Shown piece after piece: positions 48,826 through 56,478 of a stretch of DNA of 64,000 nucleotides. How positions within the stretch are numbered: the stretch's first letter is position 1; each line of letters opens with the position of its first letter. Below the pieces are notes generated by a model that was not told where the DNA came from, ran no database searches, and worked only from the letters and a program-made list of their open reading frames with translations. Position numbers and translations under genes: made by a program. The stretch is from positions 62,001-126,000 of the forward strand of contig JACPZW010000027.1 in NCBI GenBank assembly GCA_016195265.1, given 5' to 3'. This DNA is from Acidobacteriota bacterium (GTDB lineage Bacteria > Acidobacteriota > Vicinamibacteria > Vicinamibacterales > CAVVIG01).

Positions 48826-49657
48826 CCCGGATAGTCACGCCCACCCGCGTTTCGCCCGACACGCCACGCTGCTCGCGCTGATGTTCGCCGCCACCGGGAT
48901 CGGTGGCGTCGTGTACGGCGCGCGCGCGTGGATGCCGGAGCTGGCCAGCCGGCACGGCGCCGGCATCGACTCGATGCTGACGTACCTGCTCGTCAGCGTC
49001 GGCGGCCTCTTCCTCGTCAGCTACCTGGCGCTCGCCTACTTCATCTGGCGCGGCGGGCGGCGCACGGCGATCGGGCCGCGCTTCGCGAGCCGGCGAACCG
49101 AGCGCGCGCTGTCGATCGCGCTCGGCGTGGGCATGGCAATCATCGCCGAGGGCGGCGTCCTCGCCATCGGCATGCCGGTGTGGGCCGAGTACTTCGACGC
49201 GGCGCCGCCGGCCGACGCGATCGTCATCGACGTCACGGCGCAGCAGTTCATGTGGAACGTGCGCTATCCCGGCCCGGACGGCGTGTTCGGCCGCACGGAG
49301 CCGCGCCTGATCGACGACACGACGAATCCGATCGGCATGGATCGCACCGATCCCGCCGGCAAAGACGACATCATCACGCTCAACGAGATCACCGTGCCGT
49401 TCGGCCGCGCCGTCCGCATCCGGCTGCACTCGAAGGACGTTATTCACAGTTTCTTCCTGCCGAACTTCCGCGTGAAGCAGGACGCCGTGCCGGGGATGAC
49501 GCCGGAGGTCGTGTTCTTCCCGACGAAGACCGGCCATTTCGAGATCGCATGCGCGGAGCTGTGCGGCCTGGCGCATTACCGCATGCGCGGCTTCTTCAAC
49601 GTCGTGCCGCCGGCCGACTTCGACACGTGGCTGCATAAACAGCAGGAATCCCAGTAG
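48818..49657 (+). CDS. coxB: Cytochrome c oxidase subunit II
   Basis: A 279-residue subunit with two N-terminal membrane helices (LLALMFAATGIGGVVYG is preceded by a third, weak segment; LTYLLVSVGGLFLVSYLALAYFIW; ALSIALGVGMAIIAEGGVLAIGM) and a CuA domain. Ligands: the His in SKDVIHSFFLPNFRVKQDAVPG (about 209) and CAELCGLAHYRM (about 247-258; both cysteines, His and Met). A Trp for electron entry is in FMWNVRYPG. No haem c motif, so it is aa3- rather than fused caa3-type. It overlaps the Rrf2 gene and is followed by coxA at 14 bases. Confidence 0.95.
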   Translation: MPSPDSHAHPRFARHATLLALMFAATGIGGVVYGARAWMPELASRHGAGIDSMLTYLLVSVGGLFLVSYLALAYFIWRGGRRTAIGPRFASRRTERALSIALGVGMAIIAEGGVLAIGMPVWAEYFDAAPPADAIVIDVTAQQFMWNVRYPGPDGVFGRTEPRLIDDTTNPIGMDRTDPAGKDDIITLNEITVPFGRAVRIRLHSKDVIHSFFLPNFRVKQDAVPGMTPEVVFFPTKTGHFEIACAELCGLAHYRMRGFFNVVPPADFDTWLHKQQESQ

Positions 49658-49671
49658 ACATCAGGACTCGC

Positions 49672-51414
49672 ATGAGCGAACAACACGGGTTTGTCCGCCG
49701 CTACGTCTTCAGCACCGATCACAAGACGATTGGAATCCAGTACATCCTGACCGGGCTGCTGATGGCCCTCGCCGGCGGACTGCTCGCGACGCTGATCCGG
49801 CTGCAGCTCGGCTGGCCGGATCATCAGTGGCTGTTCCTCTCGCGCCTGCTGCCGAAGGGGATGCCGAGCGGTGTGATGACGCCCGAGTTCTACCTCGCCG
49901 TCGTGACGATGCACGGCACCATCATGGTGTTCTTCTTCATCTCGTACGTGCTCGTCAGCGGCTTCGGCAACTACCTCGTCCCGCTGCAGGTTGGCGCACG
50001 GGACATGGCGTTCCCATTCCTCAACATGCTGTCGTACTGGATCGCGTTCCTCGCGGCGGGCGTGATGCTGGCGTCGTTCTTCGTCGAGGGCGGCGCCGCG
50101 GCCGCGGGCTGGACCGCATACCCGCCGCTCAGCGCGGTGTCGTCGGCGGTGCCGGGATCGCAGATGGGCCAGACGATCTGGATCCTGAGCATGGCGCTCT
50201 TCATCGCCTCGTTCACGATGAGCGGCCTGAACATCGTCGCGACGGTCTTCAGCGTGCGCGCGCCGGGCATGTGGATGATGCGGCTGCCGCTGACGGTGTG
50301 GTCCTACTTCATCGCGTCGATCCTCGGCCTGCTCGCATTTCCGCCGCTGACGGCCGCCGCCGTCATGCTGCTGCTGGATCGCCACTTCGGCACGAGCTTC
50401 TTCCTGCCGTCCGGCATGGTCATCGGCAACACGCACCTCACGAACACCGGCGGATCGCCGCTGCTCTGGCAGCACCTGTTCTGGTTCCTCGGCCACCCCG
50501 AGGTTTACGTGCTGATCCTGCCTGCGCTCGGCGTCGCGTGCGACATCATCCCGGCGTTCACGCGCAAGCCCGTGTTCGGCTATCGCATGTCGGTCTGGTG
50601 TCTCATGGCGGTCGGCTGCCTCAGCATGATCGTCTGGGGCCACCACATGTTCGTGAGCGGCATGAGCCCGTTTACCGGTGAGTACTTCTCGCTCGTCACG
50701 CTGACGATTACCGTGCCGATGACGATCTTCGGCGTCAACATGCTGGCGAGCCTCTGGGGCGCGAAACTGCAGCTGCGCGTGCCGATGATGTTTTCGCTCG
50801 GCGTCCTCGCGCTGTTCGGCAGCGGCGGCTTCGGCGGTCTGTTCCTCGGCAACGCGACGGCCGACATGCAGCTCCACGACACGTACTTCGTCGTCGGGCA
50901 CTTCCACATGATGATCGGCGGCGTCACGCTGCTCGCCACCTTCGGCGCGATCTATTTCTGGTTCCCGAAGATGTTCGGCCGGATGATGAACGAGACCCTC
51001 GGCAAGCTGCACTTCTGGACGACGTTCCTGCCGTTCTTCACGATCTTCTTCATGCAGCACTTCCTGGGCCTGCAGGGCGCGCCGCGGCGCTACTACGCGT
51101 TCACGGCCTACGACTACCTGCAGAAGACGCGCGGCCAGAACCTGATCATCAGCATCGCGGCGATGATTCTTGTCTCGAGCCAGTGCGTCTTCGCCATCAA
51201 CTTCGTGTGGAGTCTGTTCAAGGGACGCGTCGCCGAGGCGAATCCCTGGGGCGCGACGACGCTCGAGTGGACGGTGCCGTCGCCGCCGCCGCACGGCAAC
51301 TTCGGCAACATGCCGGTCGTGGAGCGCTGGGCGTACGAGTACGGCGTGCAGACGGTTGACGGCGACTTCGCGGTCCAGACCGTGCCGTCGCAGATCGCGC
51401 CGGTGTCGGCATGA
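49672..51414 (+). CDS. coxA: Cytochrome c oxidase subunit I
   Basis: A 580-residue haem-copper core. Ligand and channel motifs: TMHGTIMVFF (low-spin haem His, about 79-88), WFLGHPEVYVLILP (CuB His with cross-linked Tyr, and E of the D-channel, A1 type), WGHHMFVSG (two CuB His), and VVGHFHMMIGG (two haem His). The D-channel entrance GFGNYLVPLQVGARDMAFP is intact. The subunit pumps protons while reducing O2. It ends in an ATGA overlap with the next gene. Confidence 0.97.
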   Translation: MSEQHGFVRRYVFSTDHKTIGIQYILTGLLMALAGGLLATLIRLQLGWPDHQWLFLSRLLPKGMPSGVMTPEFYLAVVTMHGTIMVFFFISYVLVSGFGNYLVPLQVGARDMAFPFLNMLSYWIAFLAAGVMLASFFVEGGAAAAGWTAYPPLSAVSSAVPGSQMGQTIWILSMALFIASFTMSGLNIVATVFSVRAPGMWMMRLPLTVWSYFIASILGLLAFPPLTAAAVMLLLDRHFGTSFFLPSGMVIGNTHLTNTGGSPLLWQHLFWFLGHPEVYVLILPALGVACDIIPAFTRKPVFGYRMSVWCLMAVGCLSMIVWGHHMFVSGMSPFTGEYFSLVTLTITVPMTIFGVNMLASLWGAKLQLRVPMMFSLGVLALFGSGGFGGLFLGNATADMQLHDTYFVVGHFHMMIGGVTLLATFGAIYFWFPKMFGRMMNETLGKLHFWTTFLPFFTIFFMQHFLGLQGAPRRYYAFTAYDYLQKTRGQNLIISIAAMILVSSQCVFAINFVWSLFKGRVAEANPWGATTLEWTVPSPPPHGNFGNMPVVERWAYEYGVQTVDGDFAVQTVPSQIAPVSA

Positions 51415-52010
51415 ACGGCTATGCAGGACATGTAGGGCGGGTCCTTCCGGACCCGCCGGATCCCATTCGCCTGCGCGAGGACCAGCTCCGTCTCGGCCTC
51501 TGGATGTTCCTCGCGACCGTCACGATGCTCTTCGCGGCCTTCACGAGCGCGTACGTCGTGCGGCGCTCGGGATCCGACTGGCATCACATCGCGCTGCCGT
51601 CCATTCTCTGGGTCAACACGTTCGTGCTGATGGCGAGCAGCGTCGCCGTCGAGATGGCGAATCGCTTCGGCCTCAGGCGCCGCTGGCCCGCGACGGCGTT
51701 CTCGTTCGGCGCCGCGCTCGCGTTCGGTATCGCGTTCCTCGGCGGCCAGGTGATCGCGTGGCGGCAGATGGTGGCGATGGGCGTCTACCTGCCGTCGAAC
51801 CCGCACAGTTCGTTCTTCTACATGCTGACCGGCGCGCACGCCGTGCACATCGTCGCCGCGCTCATCGTGCTCCTGTGGGGGCTGGCGATGACGCGCGAGG
51901 GCTCGCGCAATCCGCGCGCATGGGCGGCGCAGATGGATCTGTGCCGCACGTTCTGGCACTACCTCGGCGGGGTCTGGATCTTTCTGTTCGCGCTGGTGTC
52001 GCTGTACTAG
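51411..52010 (+). CDS. coxC: Cytochrome c oxidase subunit III (first copy), N-terminus carrying a hairpin element
   Basis: A 199-residue five-helix subunit III-like protein (LGLWMFLATVTMLFAAFTSAYVVRRSG, HIALPSILWVNTFVLMASS, FSFGAALAFGIAFLGGQVIAWRQM, FFYMLTGAHAVHIVAALIVLLWG, FWHYLGGVWIFLFALVSLY). The first 17 residues before the first membrane helix read MNGYAGHVGRVLPDPPD; the segment VGRVLPDPPD is the in-frame translation of a GTAGG hairpin element (51432-51457). Here the frame avoids the TAG. Such insertion in an essential-looking subunit is unusual. Confidence 0.92.
   Translation: MNGYAGHVGRVLPDPPDPIRLREDQLRLGLWMFLATVTMLFAAFTSAYVVRRSGSDWHHIALPSILWVNTFVLMASSVAVEMANRFGLRRRWPATAFSFGAALAFGIAFLGGQVIAWRQMVAMGVYLPSNPHSSFFYMLTGAHAVHIVAALIVLLWGLAMTREGSRNPRAWAAQMDLCRTFWHYLGGVWIFLFALVSLY
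51432..51457. repeat. GTAGG single hairpin element inside coxC
   Basis: GTAGGGCGGGTCC, TTCC loop, GGACCCGCC, wholly within the coxC reading frame. Translated it gives VGRVLPDPP. Confidence 0.92.
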
Positions 52011-52055
52011 GGTTCAGAACTCAGTTTCAAGTTTTCTCTTTTCACTTTTAGGTTT
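52011..52055. repeat. 7-base word array before the second subunit III gene
   Basis: Seven-base steps from GGTTCAG, AACTCAG, TTTCAAG to TTTTCTC, TTTTCAC, TTTTAGG, then the ATG at 52056. It is the only AT-rich stretch in the cox operon. Confidence 0.8.
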
Positions 52056-52664
52056 ATGTCCCACTCAGCCTCGTCCACCTTCGATCGCTGGTCCGGCGGC
52101 ACCTGCCCGTTCGACGCGGGCTGGCGCAAGGTGATGATGTGGTGGTTCATCGTCACCGACGGCCTGCTCTTCGCCGGCTTCCTCGCCGCGTACGGCTACG
52201 CACGCCTCCTCGCCTTCCATTGGCCCGATCAGGCGGAGGTGTTCAGCCTGAAGTACATCGCGGCGATGACCTTCGTGCTGATCTCGAGCAGCGCGACGAT
52301 GGCGACGGCGGTCGACGCGGCCCGCAAGGGCGCGCGCAGCACCGCGCTTCGGTTCATCCTGCTCACGGCAGCCGGCGGCGCGATCTTCCTCGGCATGCAG
52401 GCGTACGAGTGGTCGCACCTGATCGCCGAAGGCGCGCGGCTGAACGCCAATCCCTGGGGAGACGCCGCGTTCGGCGCGTACTTCTTCCTGCTGACCGGCT
52501 TCCACGGCACGCACGTGCTGACCGGCGTCATCATCCTGGCCACCACGGCGATTCGCACCGCAATGGGACGGACACAAGCCGAGGGCGTCGAGATGGCCGG
52601 GCTCTACTGGCACTTCGTCGATCTCGTCTGGGTCTTCATCTTCACGCTGTTCTATCTGCTATGA
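52056..52664 (+). CDS. Cytochrome c oxidase subunit III (second copy)
   Basis: A 202-residue heme-copper oxidase subunit III of the CyoC/CoxC family: MMWWFIVTDGLLFAGFLAAYGYARL, FSLKYIAAMTFVLISSSATMATAV, LRFILLTAAGGAIFLGMQAYEWSHLI, FFLLTGFHGTHVLTGVIILATT, and GLYWHFVDLVWVFIFTLFYLL, five helices with the conserved HGTHV and WHFVD. Two subunit III-like genes in one operon are common in Acidobacteria/Bacteroidetes caa3-type clusters. It ends near a heptamer array leading into coxD. Confidence 0.93.
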   Translation: MSHSASSTFDRWSGGTCPFDAGWRKVMMWWFIVTDGLLFAGFLAAYGYARLLAFHWPDQAEVFSLKYIAAMTFVLISSSATMATAVDAARKGARSTALRFILLTAAGGAIFLGMQAYEWSHLIAEGARLNANPWGDAAFGAYFFLLTGFHGTHVLTGVIILATTAIRTAMGRTQAEGVEMAGLYWHFVDLVWVFIFTLFYLL

Positions 52665-52667
52665 CCA

Positions 52668-52702
52668 AATCCGCAATCCGCATTCCTCAATCCGCAATAT
52701 GA
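52668..52702. repeat. 7-base word array AATCCGC before coxD
   Basis: Units AATCCGC, AATCCGC, ATTCCTC, AATCCGC, AATATGA in strict phase; the last contains the coxD ATG (52699). Confidence 0.9.
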
Positions 52703-52989
52703 AATCCTATTGGCTCACCTGGCTCATCCTCCTCGTCTTCACCGTCGTGATGCTCTGGGCGGACTCCGCGTCGCTGCCGCGATCGGCGTTCGTCGTCTTC
52801 ATGCTTGCGGCGATGCTGACCAAGGCGTCGATTATCGGCGCCAACTTCATGCACCTGCGCTTCGAGCGGGCGACGCTGGCACTGACGGTGGTGGTCGGTC
52901 TGCTGGTGACGGCGACGATCCTTTACGTCCTTATTGCGCCGGACGCCGCGCGCATCCACGAGATGGCCGGCACGTATGGGCCGCGGTAA
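52699..52989 (+). CDS. coxD: Cytochrome c oxidase subunit IV family protein
   Basis: A 96-residue protein with three membrane helices (WLTWLILLVFTVVMLWA, AFVVFMLAAMLTKASIIGANFMHLRF, ATLALTVVVGLLVTATILYVLIA). The MLTKASIIGANFMHLRFE signature is typical of prokaryotic subunit IV. It completes the oxidase complex. No ribosome-binding site is visible because a heptamer array occupies that place. Confidence 0.92.
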   Translation: MKSYWLTWLILLVFTVVMLWADSASLPRSAFVVFMLAAMLTKASIIGANFMHLRFERATLALTVVVGLLVTATILYVLIAPDAARIHEMAGTYGPR

Positions 52990-53668
52990 GAAAAGTGGCT
53001 GGTGGCTGGTGGCTGGTGGCTGGAAGACTTCACTCGCCGCCGCGCTGCTGACGCTCGTGCCGCACGCCGCATGGGCGCAGTGCGCGATGTGCGCGCGCGC
53101 GCTGCAGTCGGAAGAGGGCCGGCAGATGATCTCGGCGTTCCGCGGCGGCATCCTTCTGATGCTGGTGGTACCCTTCGCGCTCGTCGCAATTGTCGGTACG
53201 CTCGCGGCCAGAAGGTTTCGCTCAGTGCCATATAATCGCCTCCCAGAAATCAAGGAGGCAGCCGATGGTGCGGACTTCACTCCTCGGCATTCTGGTGGCA
53301 ACCCGTTCGCCGCAGGGCTGAAGCCCGCGCCGATCCGCCAGACGATGGACGCCCTGCTGCAGATTCACGAACGGCTGACGCAGACCGGCGAGAGCTATTG
53401 GGCCGAACAGGTCGAGATTCAGCGGCGCATCGCGTCAGCATGGCTCGCGCAGGTCGAGGGGCGGACCGACGACGCGCTCGCCGGCATGCGTGTGGCTGCC
53501 GAACGGGAGGATGCGACCGAAAAGAACGCGGTCACTCCCGGTCCGCTGGCGCCCGCACGCGAGCTGCTCGGCGAGATGCTGCTCGAGGTGAAGGAACCTG
53601 GGGCGGCGCAGCCCTTCAGGGCTGCCCAGCGTCTCAGCAGGCCTAGAGCGGTTTGCAGATCGCTGTAG
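52976..53668 (+). CDS. Cysteine-containing small exported membrane protein, fused in frame to a TPR remnant
   Basis: The first part, from ATG 52976 (overlapping coxD by 14 bases) to about residue 85, is an exported or anchored small protein: TSLAAALLTLVPHAAWAQCAMCARALQSEEGRQM, then a membrane helix GGILLMLVVPFALVAIVGTLAA. I recognise this QCAMC-type protein as frequent at the end of acidobacterial oxidase clusters. GTG 53009, inside a heptamer array, is an alternative start. From about residue 96 the frame continues into an unrelated TPR-protein 3' remnant (see pseudogene 53265-53640), so the native stop is lost or misplaced. Confidence 0.6.
   Translation: MGRGKKSGWWLVAGGWKTSLAAALLTLVPHAAWAQCAMCARALQSEEGRQMISAFRGGILLMLVVPFALVAIVGTLAARRFRSVPYNRLPEIKEAADGADFTPRHSGGNPFAAGLKPAPIRQTMDALLQIHERLTQTGESYWAEQVEIQRRIASAWLAQVEGRTDDALAGMRVAAEREDATEKNAVTPGPLAPARELLGEMLLEVKEPGAAQPFRAAQRLSRPRAVCRSL
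52995..53029. repeat. 7-base word array GTGGCTG
   Basis: Four perfect GTGGCTG units and one GAAGACT, in phase; same word as 12579-12655. It overlaps the 5' end of the QCAMC gene. Confidence 0.92.
53265..53640 (+). pseudogene. Internally deleted TPR-type protein gene
   Basis: AAGGAGG stands seven bases before ATG 53265, which opens MVRTSLLGILVATRSPQG and then stops at a TGA in the palindrome GCAGGGCTGAAGCCCGC. Beyond it, in another frame, comes RQTMDALLQIHERLTQTGESYWAEQVEIQRRIASAWLAQVEGRTDDALAGM..., then EDATEKNAVTPGPLAPARELLGEMLLE, which I know as the C-terminal part of secreted acidobacterial TPR proteins. It breaks off at a second palindrome GCAGCCCTTCAGGGCTGC (near 53606). So the gene start and end survive, and the middle is gone, with palindromes at both joints. 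Confidence 0.65.
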
Positions 53669-53671
53669 TAC

Positions 53672-53738
53672 GTAGGGCGGGTCCTTTTGGACCCGCCGGG
53701 CGGCGACTGCGAGCCGGGTCCGAAAGGACCCGGCCTAC
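53672..53738. repeat. GTAGG double-hairpin element in reversed order
   Basis: GTAGGGCGGGTCC/GGACCCGCC then, after GGGCGGCGACTGCGA, GCCGGGTCC/GGACCCGGCCTAC. It lies between the TPR remnant and ADOP copy 5. Confidence 0.92.
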
Positions 53739-53778
53739 GCACGCTACGCCGTTGTGAAAACCGCTCTAAAGGCCTGCG

Positions 53779-56262
53779 CTACTCTGACCTGAGCGCAGTC
53801 GACGGATCGACGACGGCCGCCCGGCGGGCAGGGATCACGTTCGCCAGCGCGGCGACGACGAACAGCGTCAGGATCGCCGCGGCCCACGCGACAGGATCGA
53901 CGAAGCTCACACCGTAAAGCGCACCCGCGATGGCTTTCGCCACACCCAGCGCCAGCACCACCCCGGCCAGCACCCCAACCCCGGCGATTCCCATACCCTG
54001 GCGCATGACCAATCCGACGACGGCGCCTGGTTCCGCGCCGAGCGCCACGCGGATGCCGATCTCGCGCGTCCGCCGCGCCACCGAGTACGCGATCACGCCG
54101 TAGAGCCCGACCGACGCGAGCAGCATGGCGATGATCCCGACGGAGCTGACGGCCATCGCGCCGGCCTTGGCGGGCAGCAGCACGGTCTGCACCGACGCGT
54201 CCATTGTCTCGTTGTCGAGGAACACCGCGTTCGGCTCGAGCGCGAGGATCTCCCGCCGCATCGCGATCAGCAGCTGACCGGCGTCGCCGTGGGTCCGCGC
54301 GACGATCTCTTCGCCCGTGTTCGAACGCTGCTCCACCGCGTAGTGGATGTACGGCGTGGACGCCTCGCCCAGCGAGCTGACCTTGTAGTTGGCCGACACG
54401 CCGACGATCTGATATTCGGGCCCGTTGAACTCGCGCTGGCGGAATCGCTTCCCGATCGCGCTCTCGTTCGGCCAGTACTTGCGGGCGAACGCTTCGTTCA
54501 CGATCACGACATTCGGCGTCTTCGGAGTGTCGGCCGCGTTGAAGTTGCGCCCCTGCAGAATCGAAACGCCGAGCGTGGGGAAGTACTCGGCCGAGACGCG
54601 CGCAACGTCGATCGTCGTGCCATTGTCGTTGGGGCCCTGGCGATCGGGCAGGAAGATCACGTTGCGGTTGTAGTTGATGGACAGCGGCAGCCGTTCGGCG
54701 ATCGCCGCTGATTCGACGCCGGGGATCGCGCGCACGCGTTCGATCGCGCGGTCGTAGAACTCCTTCGCCCGCGCGTCCGTGTAGCCGATCATGTTCATCT
54801 CGGTCGAGATGATGGCGAGGCCGGCAGGCTGAAACCCGAGGCTCGCGCGCTCGGTGGCCATGAAACTGCGCGTGAGCAGCCCGGCCGTCACCAGCAGCAC
54901 GAGCGTGATCGCGATCTGCGCGGCGACCAGACCGTCGCGCAGCGACCAGTGCCGGCCGCTGCCCTGCGCGCCGGCGACGTCGCCCTTCAATTCACCCATG
55001 AGGTCCGGCCGCGTGGACTTGAGCGCCGGTACGAGACCCGCGACGAGCGCCGCGATCATCGTCATGCCCGCGGTGAAGATCAGCACGCGCGCGTCGAGGT
55101 GCAGCGCGATCGTCACCGGCAGCGGAATCGGCAGGGACATCGTGGTCACGAAGCGCGTCAACGTCCAGGCGAGCGCCGTGCCGGCCAGCGCGCCGAGCGC
55201 GGCCATCACGAAGCTCTCCGACAGCAGCTGCTGCACCAGCCGGCGGCGGCTCGCGCCGATGGCGAGGCGGATGCCGATTTCCTTCTGCCGGCCCGATGCG
55301 CGCGCCAGCAGCATGCTCGCGACGTTGGCGCACGCGATGAGCAGCACGAGCCCGACGACGACCATCAGGCCGAGAGCAATGGGCAGCAGCGTGCGATCCG
55401 CGACCGGATGGATGTGGACGCCCTTGGTCGGCAGCGTCGCGACGTCGCGGTCCTTGTTCGTCTGGATGTACGCGGTCTTGAGCTGCTGGCCGATCAGCCG
55501 GAGGTTGGCCGCCGTGCCGTCGTACGTCGCGCCGTCCTTCAGGCGGCCCTTGACGAACATCCAGCGCTGACCGCGACGCTCGAGCCGCGTGTTGCCGGTC
55601 GGCGACGGCACGTTGCTGATGATGCCGCCCGGCTCGACGTCGTCCACGTACGCCATCGGCGTCCAGACTTCCGGCGAGATGAGGGGCACCATGCCCGTGA
55701 ACGTCGCAGGCATGACGCCGACGATCGCGTACGGCTGACCGTGAATCCTGATCGACTGCCCCACCGCCGACGGGCTCGCGCCGAACTCGCGCGTCCATAG
55801 CCGATGCGAAATCACCACGGCCCTCGGCGCCCCTGCGACGTCGTCTTCGGGGAGCAGCGTGCGACCCGCCTCGGCCTTCAGACCGAGCATCTTGAAGTAG
55901 TTGCCCGTCACCGTCTCGCCCATCGCCAGGCGCGCGCGATCGGTCACCTTCATCGCGTCCATCGACGGGCTGTACGCGAGCATGTCGCTGAAGACCTGAT
56001 TCTGCGCCTTGAAGTCGAGGAAGTCGGGATAGGAACTCGTCGCGTACATGTCGCCGTCGCCGCCGGTCGTGAAGACGTCGACGAGGCGATCGACGCGTTC
56101 GACCGGCAGCGGTCGGAACAACAGCGCGTCGACGAGCGTGAAGAGCGCGGTGTTGAAGCCGATGCCGATGGCGAGCGACGCGATCGCGACGAGCGTGAAG
56201 CCGGGGCTGCGGCGGAGCCAGCGAAGCGCGTAGCGGACGTCGGCGGTCAGATTCTCCAGCAC
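53779..56262 (-). CDS. ADOP-type ABC permease, copy 5
   Basis: An 827-residue permease starting with GTG 56262. DVRYALRWLRRSPGFTLVAIASLAIGIGFNTALFTLVDALLF and the later LLIACANVASMLLARASGRQKEIGIRLAIGASRRRLVQQLL are almost the same as in copy 4, so the two are recent paralogues. The second half carries LGVSILQGRNFNAADTP, ARKYWPNESAIGKRF and VARRTREIGIRVALGAEPGAVVGLVMRQG, ending VDPSTALRSE. It is transcribed left. Its GTG lies three bases from the stop of the two-gene operon upstream, so it may be part of that transcript. Confidence 0.93.
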   Translation of the reverse strand: MLENLTADVRYALRWLRRSPGFTLVAIASLAIGIGFNTALFTLVDALLFRPLPVERVDRLVDVFTTGGDGDMYATSSYPDFLDFKAQNQVFSDMLAYSPSMDAMKVTDRARLAMGETVTGNYFKMLGLKAEAGRTLLPEDDVAGAPRAVVISHRLWTREFGASPSAVGQSIRIHGQPYAIVGVMPATFTGMVPLISPEVWTPMAYVDDVEPGGIISNVPSPTGNTRLERRGQRWMFVKGRLKDGATYDGTAANLRLIGQQLKTAYIQTNKDRDVATLPTKGVHIHPVADRTLLPIALGLMVVVGLVLLIACANVASMLLARASGRQKEIGIRLAIGASRRRLVQQLLSESFVMAALGALAGTALAWTLTRFVTTMSLPIPLPVTIALHLDARVLIFTAGMTMIAALVAGLVPALKSTRPDLMGELKGDVAGAQGSGRHWSLRDGLVAAQIAITLVLLVTAGLLTRSFMATERASLGFQPAGLAIISTEMNMIGYTDARAKEFYDRAIERVRAIPGVESAAIAERLPLSINYNRNVIFLPDRQGPNDNGTTIDVARVSAEYFPTLGVSILQGRNFNAADTPKTPNVVIVNEAFARKYWPNESAIGKRFRQREFNGPEYQIVGVSANYKVSSLGEASTPYIHYAVEQRSNTGEEIVARTHGDAGQLLIAMRREILALEPNAVFLDNETMDASVQTVLLPAKAGAMAVSSVGIIAMLLASVGLYGVIAYSVARRTREIGIRVALGAEPGAVVGLVMRQGMGIAGVGVLAGVVLALGVAKAIAGALYGVSFVDPVAWAAAILTLFVVAALANVIPARRAAVVDPSTALRSE

Positions 56263-56265
56263 GCA

Positions 56266-56478
56266 TCAACCCCTGATGACTGGACGAAGGGGTATCGGCA
56301 AACGTTCATCAGGTGTTTTTTCCTCCAGGCCGGCAAACACTCCGTGCGAATACGCCGGGTCCCACTCGTTGGTCGCCTGCGCCAGGTCGAACCACAGATC
56401 CCACGCGCGGTCAATCTCCTCGTCGGTGAGATCCCGCAGATTGAGGTCGTCGTCGCTCAGCATCGGCATGGCGTTCAT
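56266..56478 (-). CDS. Small acidic hypothetical protein
   Basis: A 70-residue acidic protein (MLSDDDLNLRDLTDEEIDRAWDLWFDLAQATNEWDPAYSHGVF). I cannot name the family. It overlaps the preceding gene by four bases (ATGA), so it is a coupled partner of the nucleotidyltransferase-like protein. The size, charge and coupling are like those of an antitoxin or accessory subunit, but there is no direct evidence. Confidence 0.6.
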   Translation of the reverse strand: MNAMPMLSDDDLNLRDLTDEEIDRAWDLWFDLAQATNEWDPAYSHGVFAGLEEKTPDERLPIPLRPVIRG

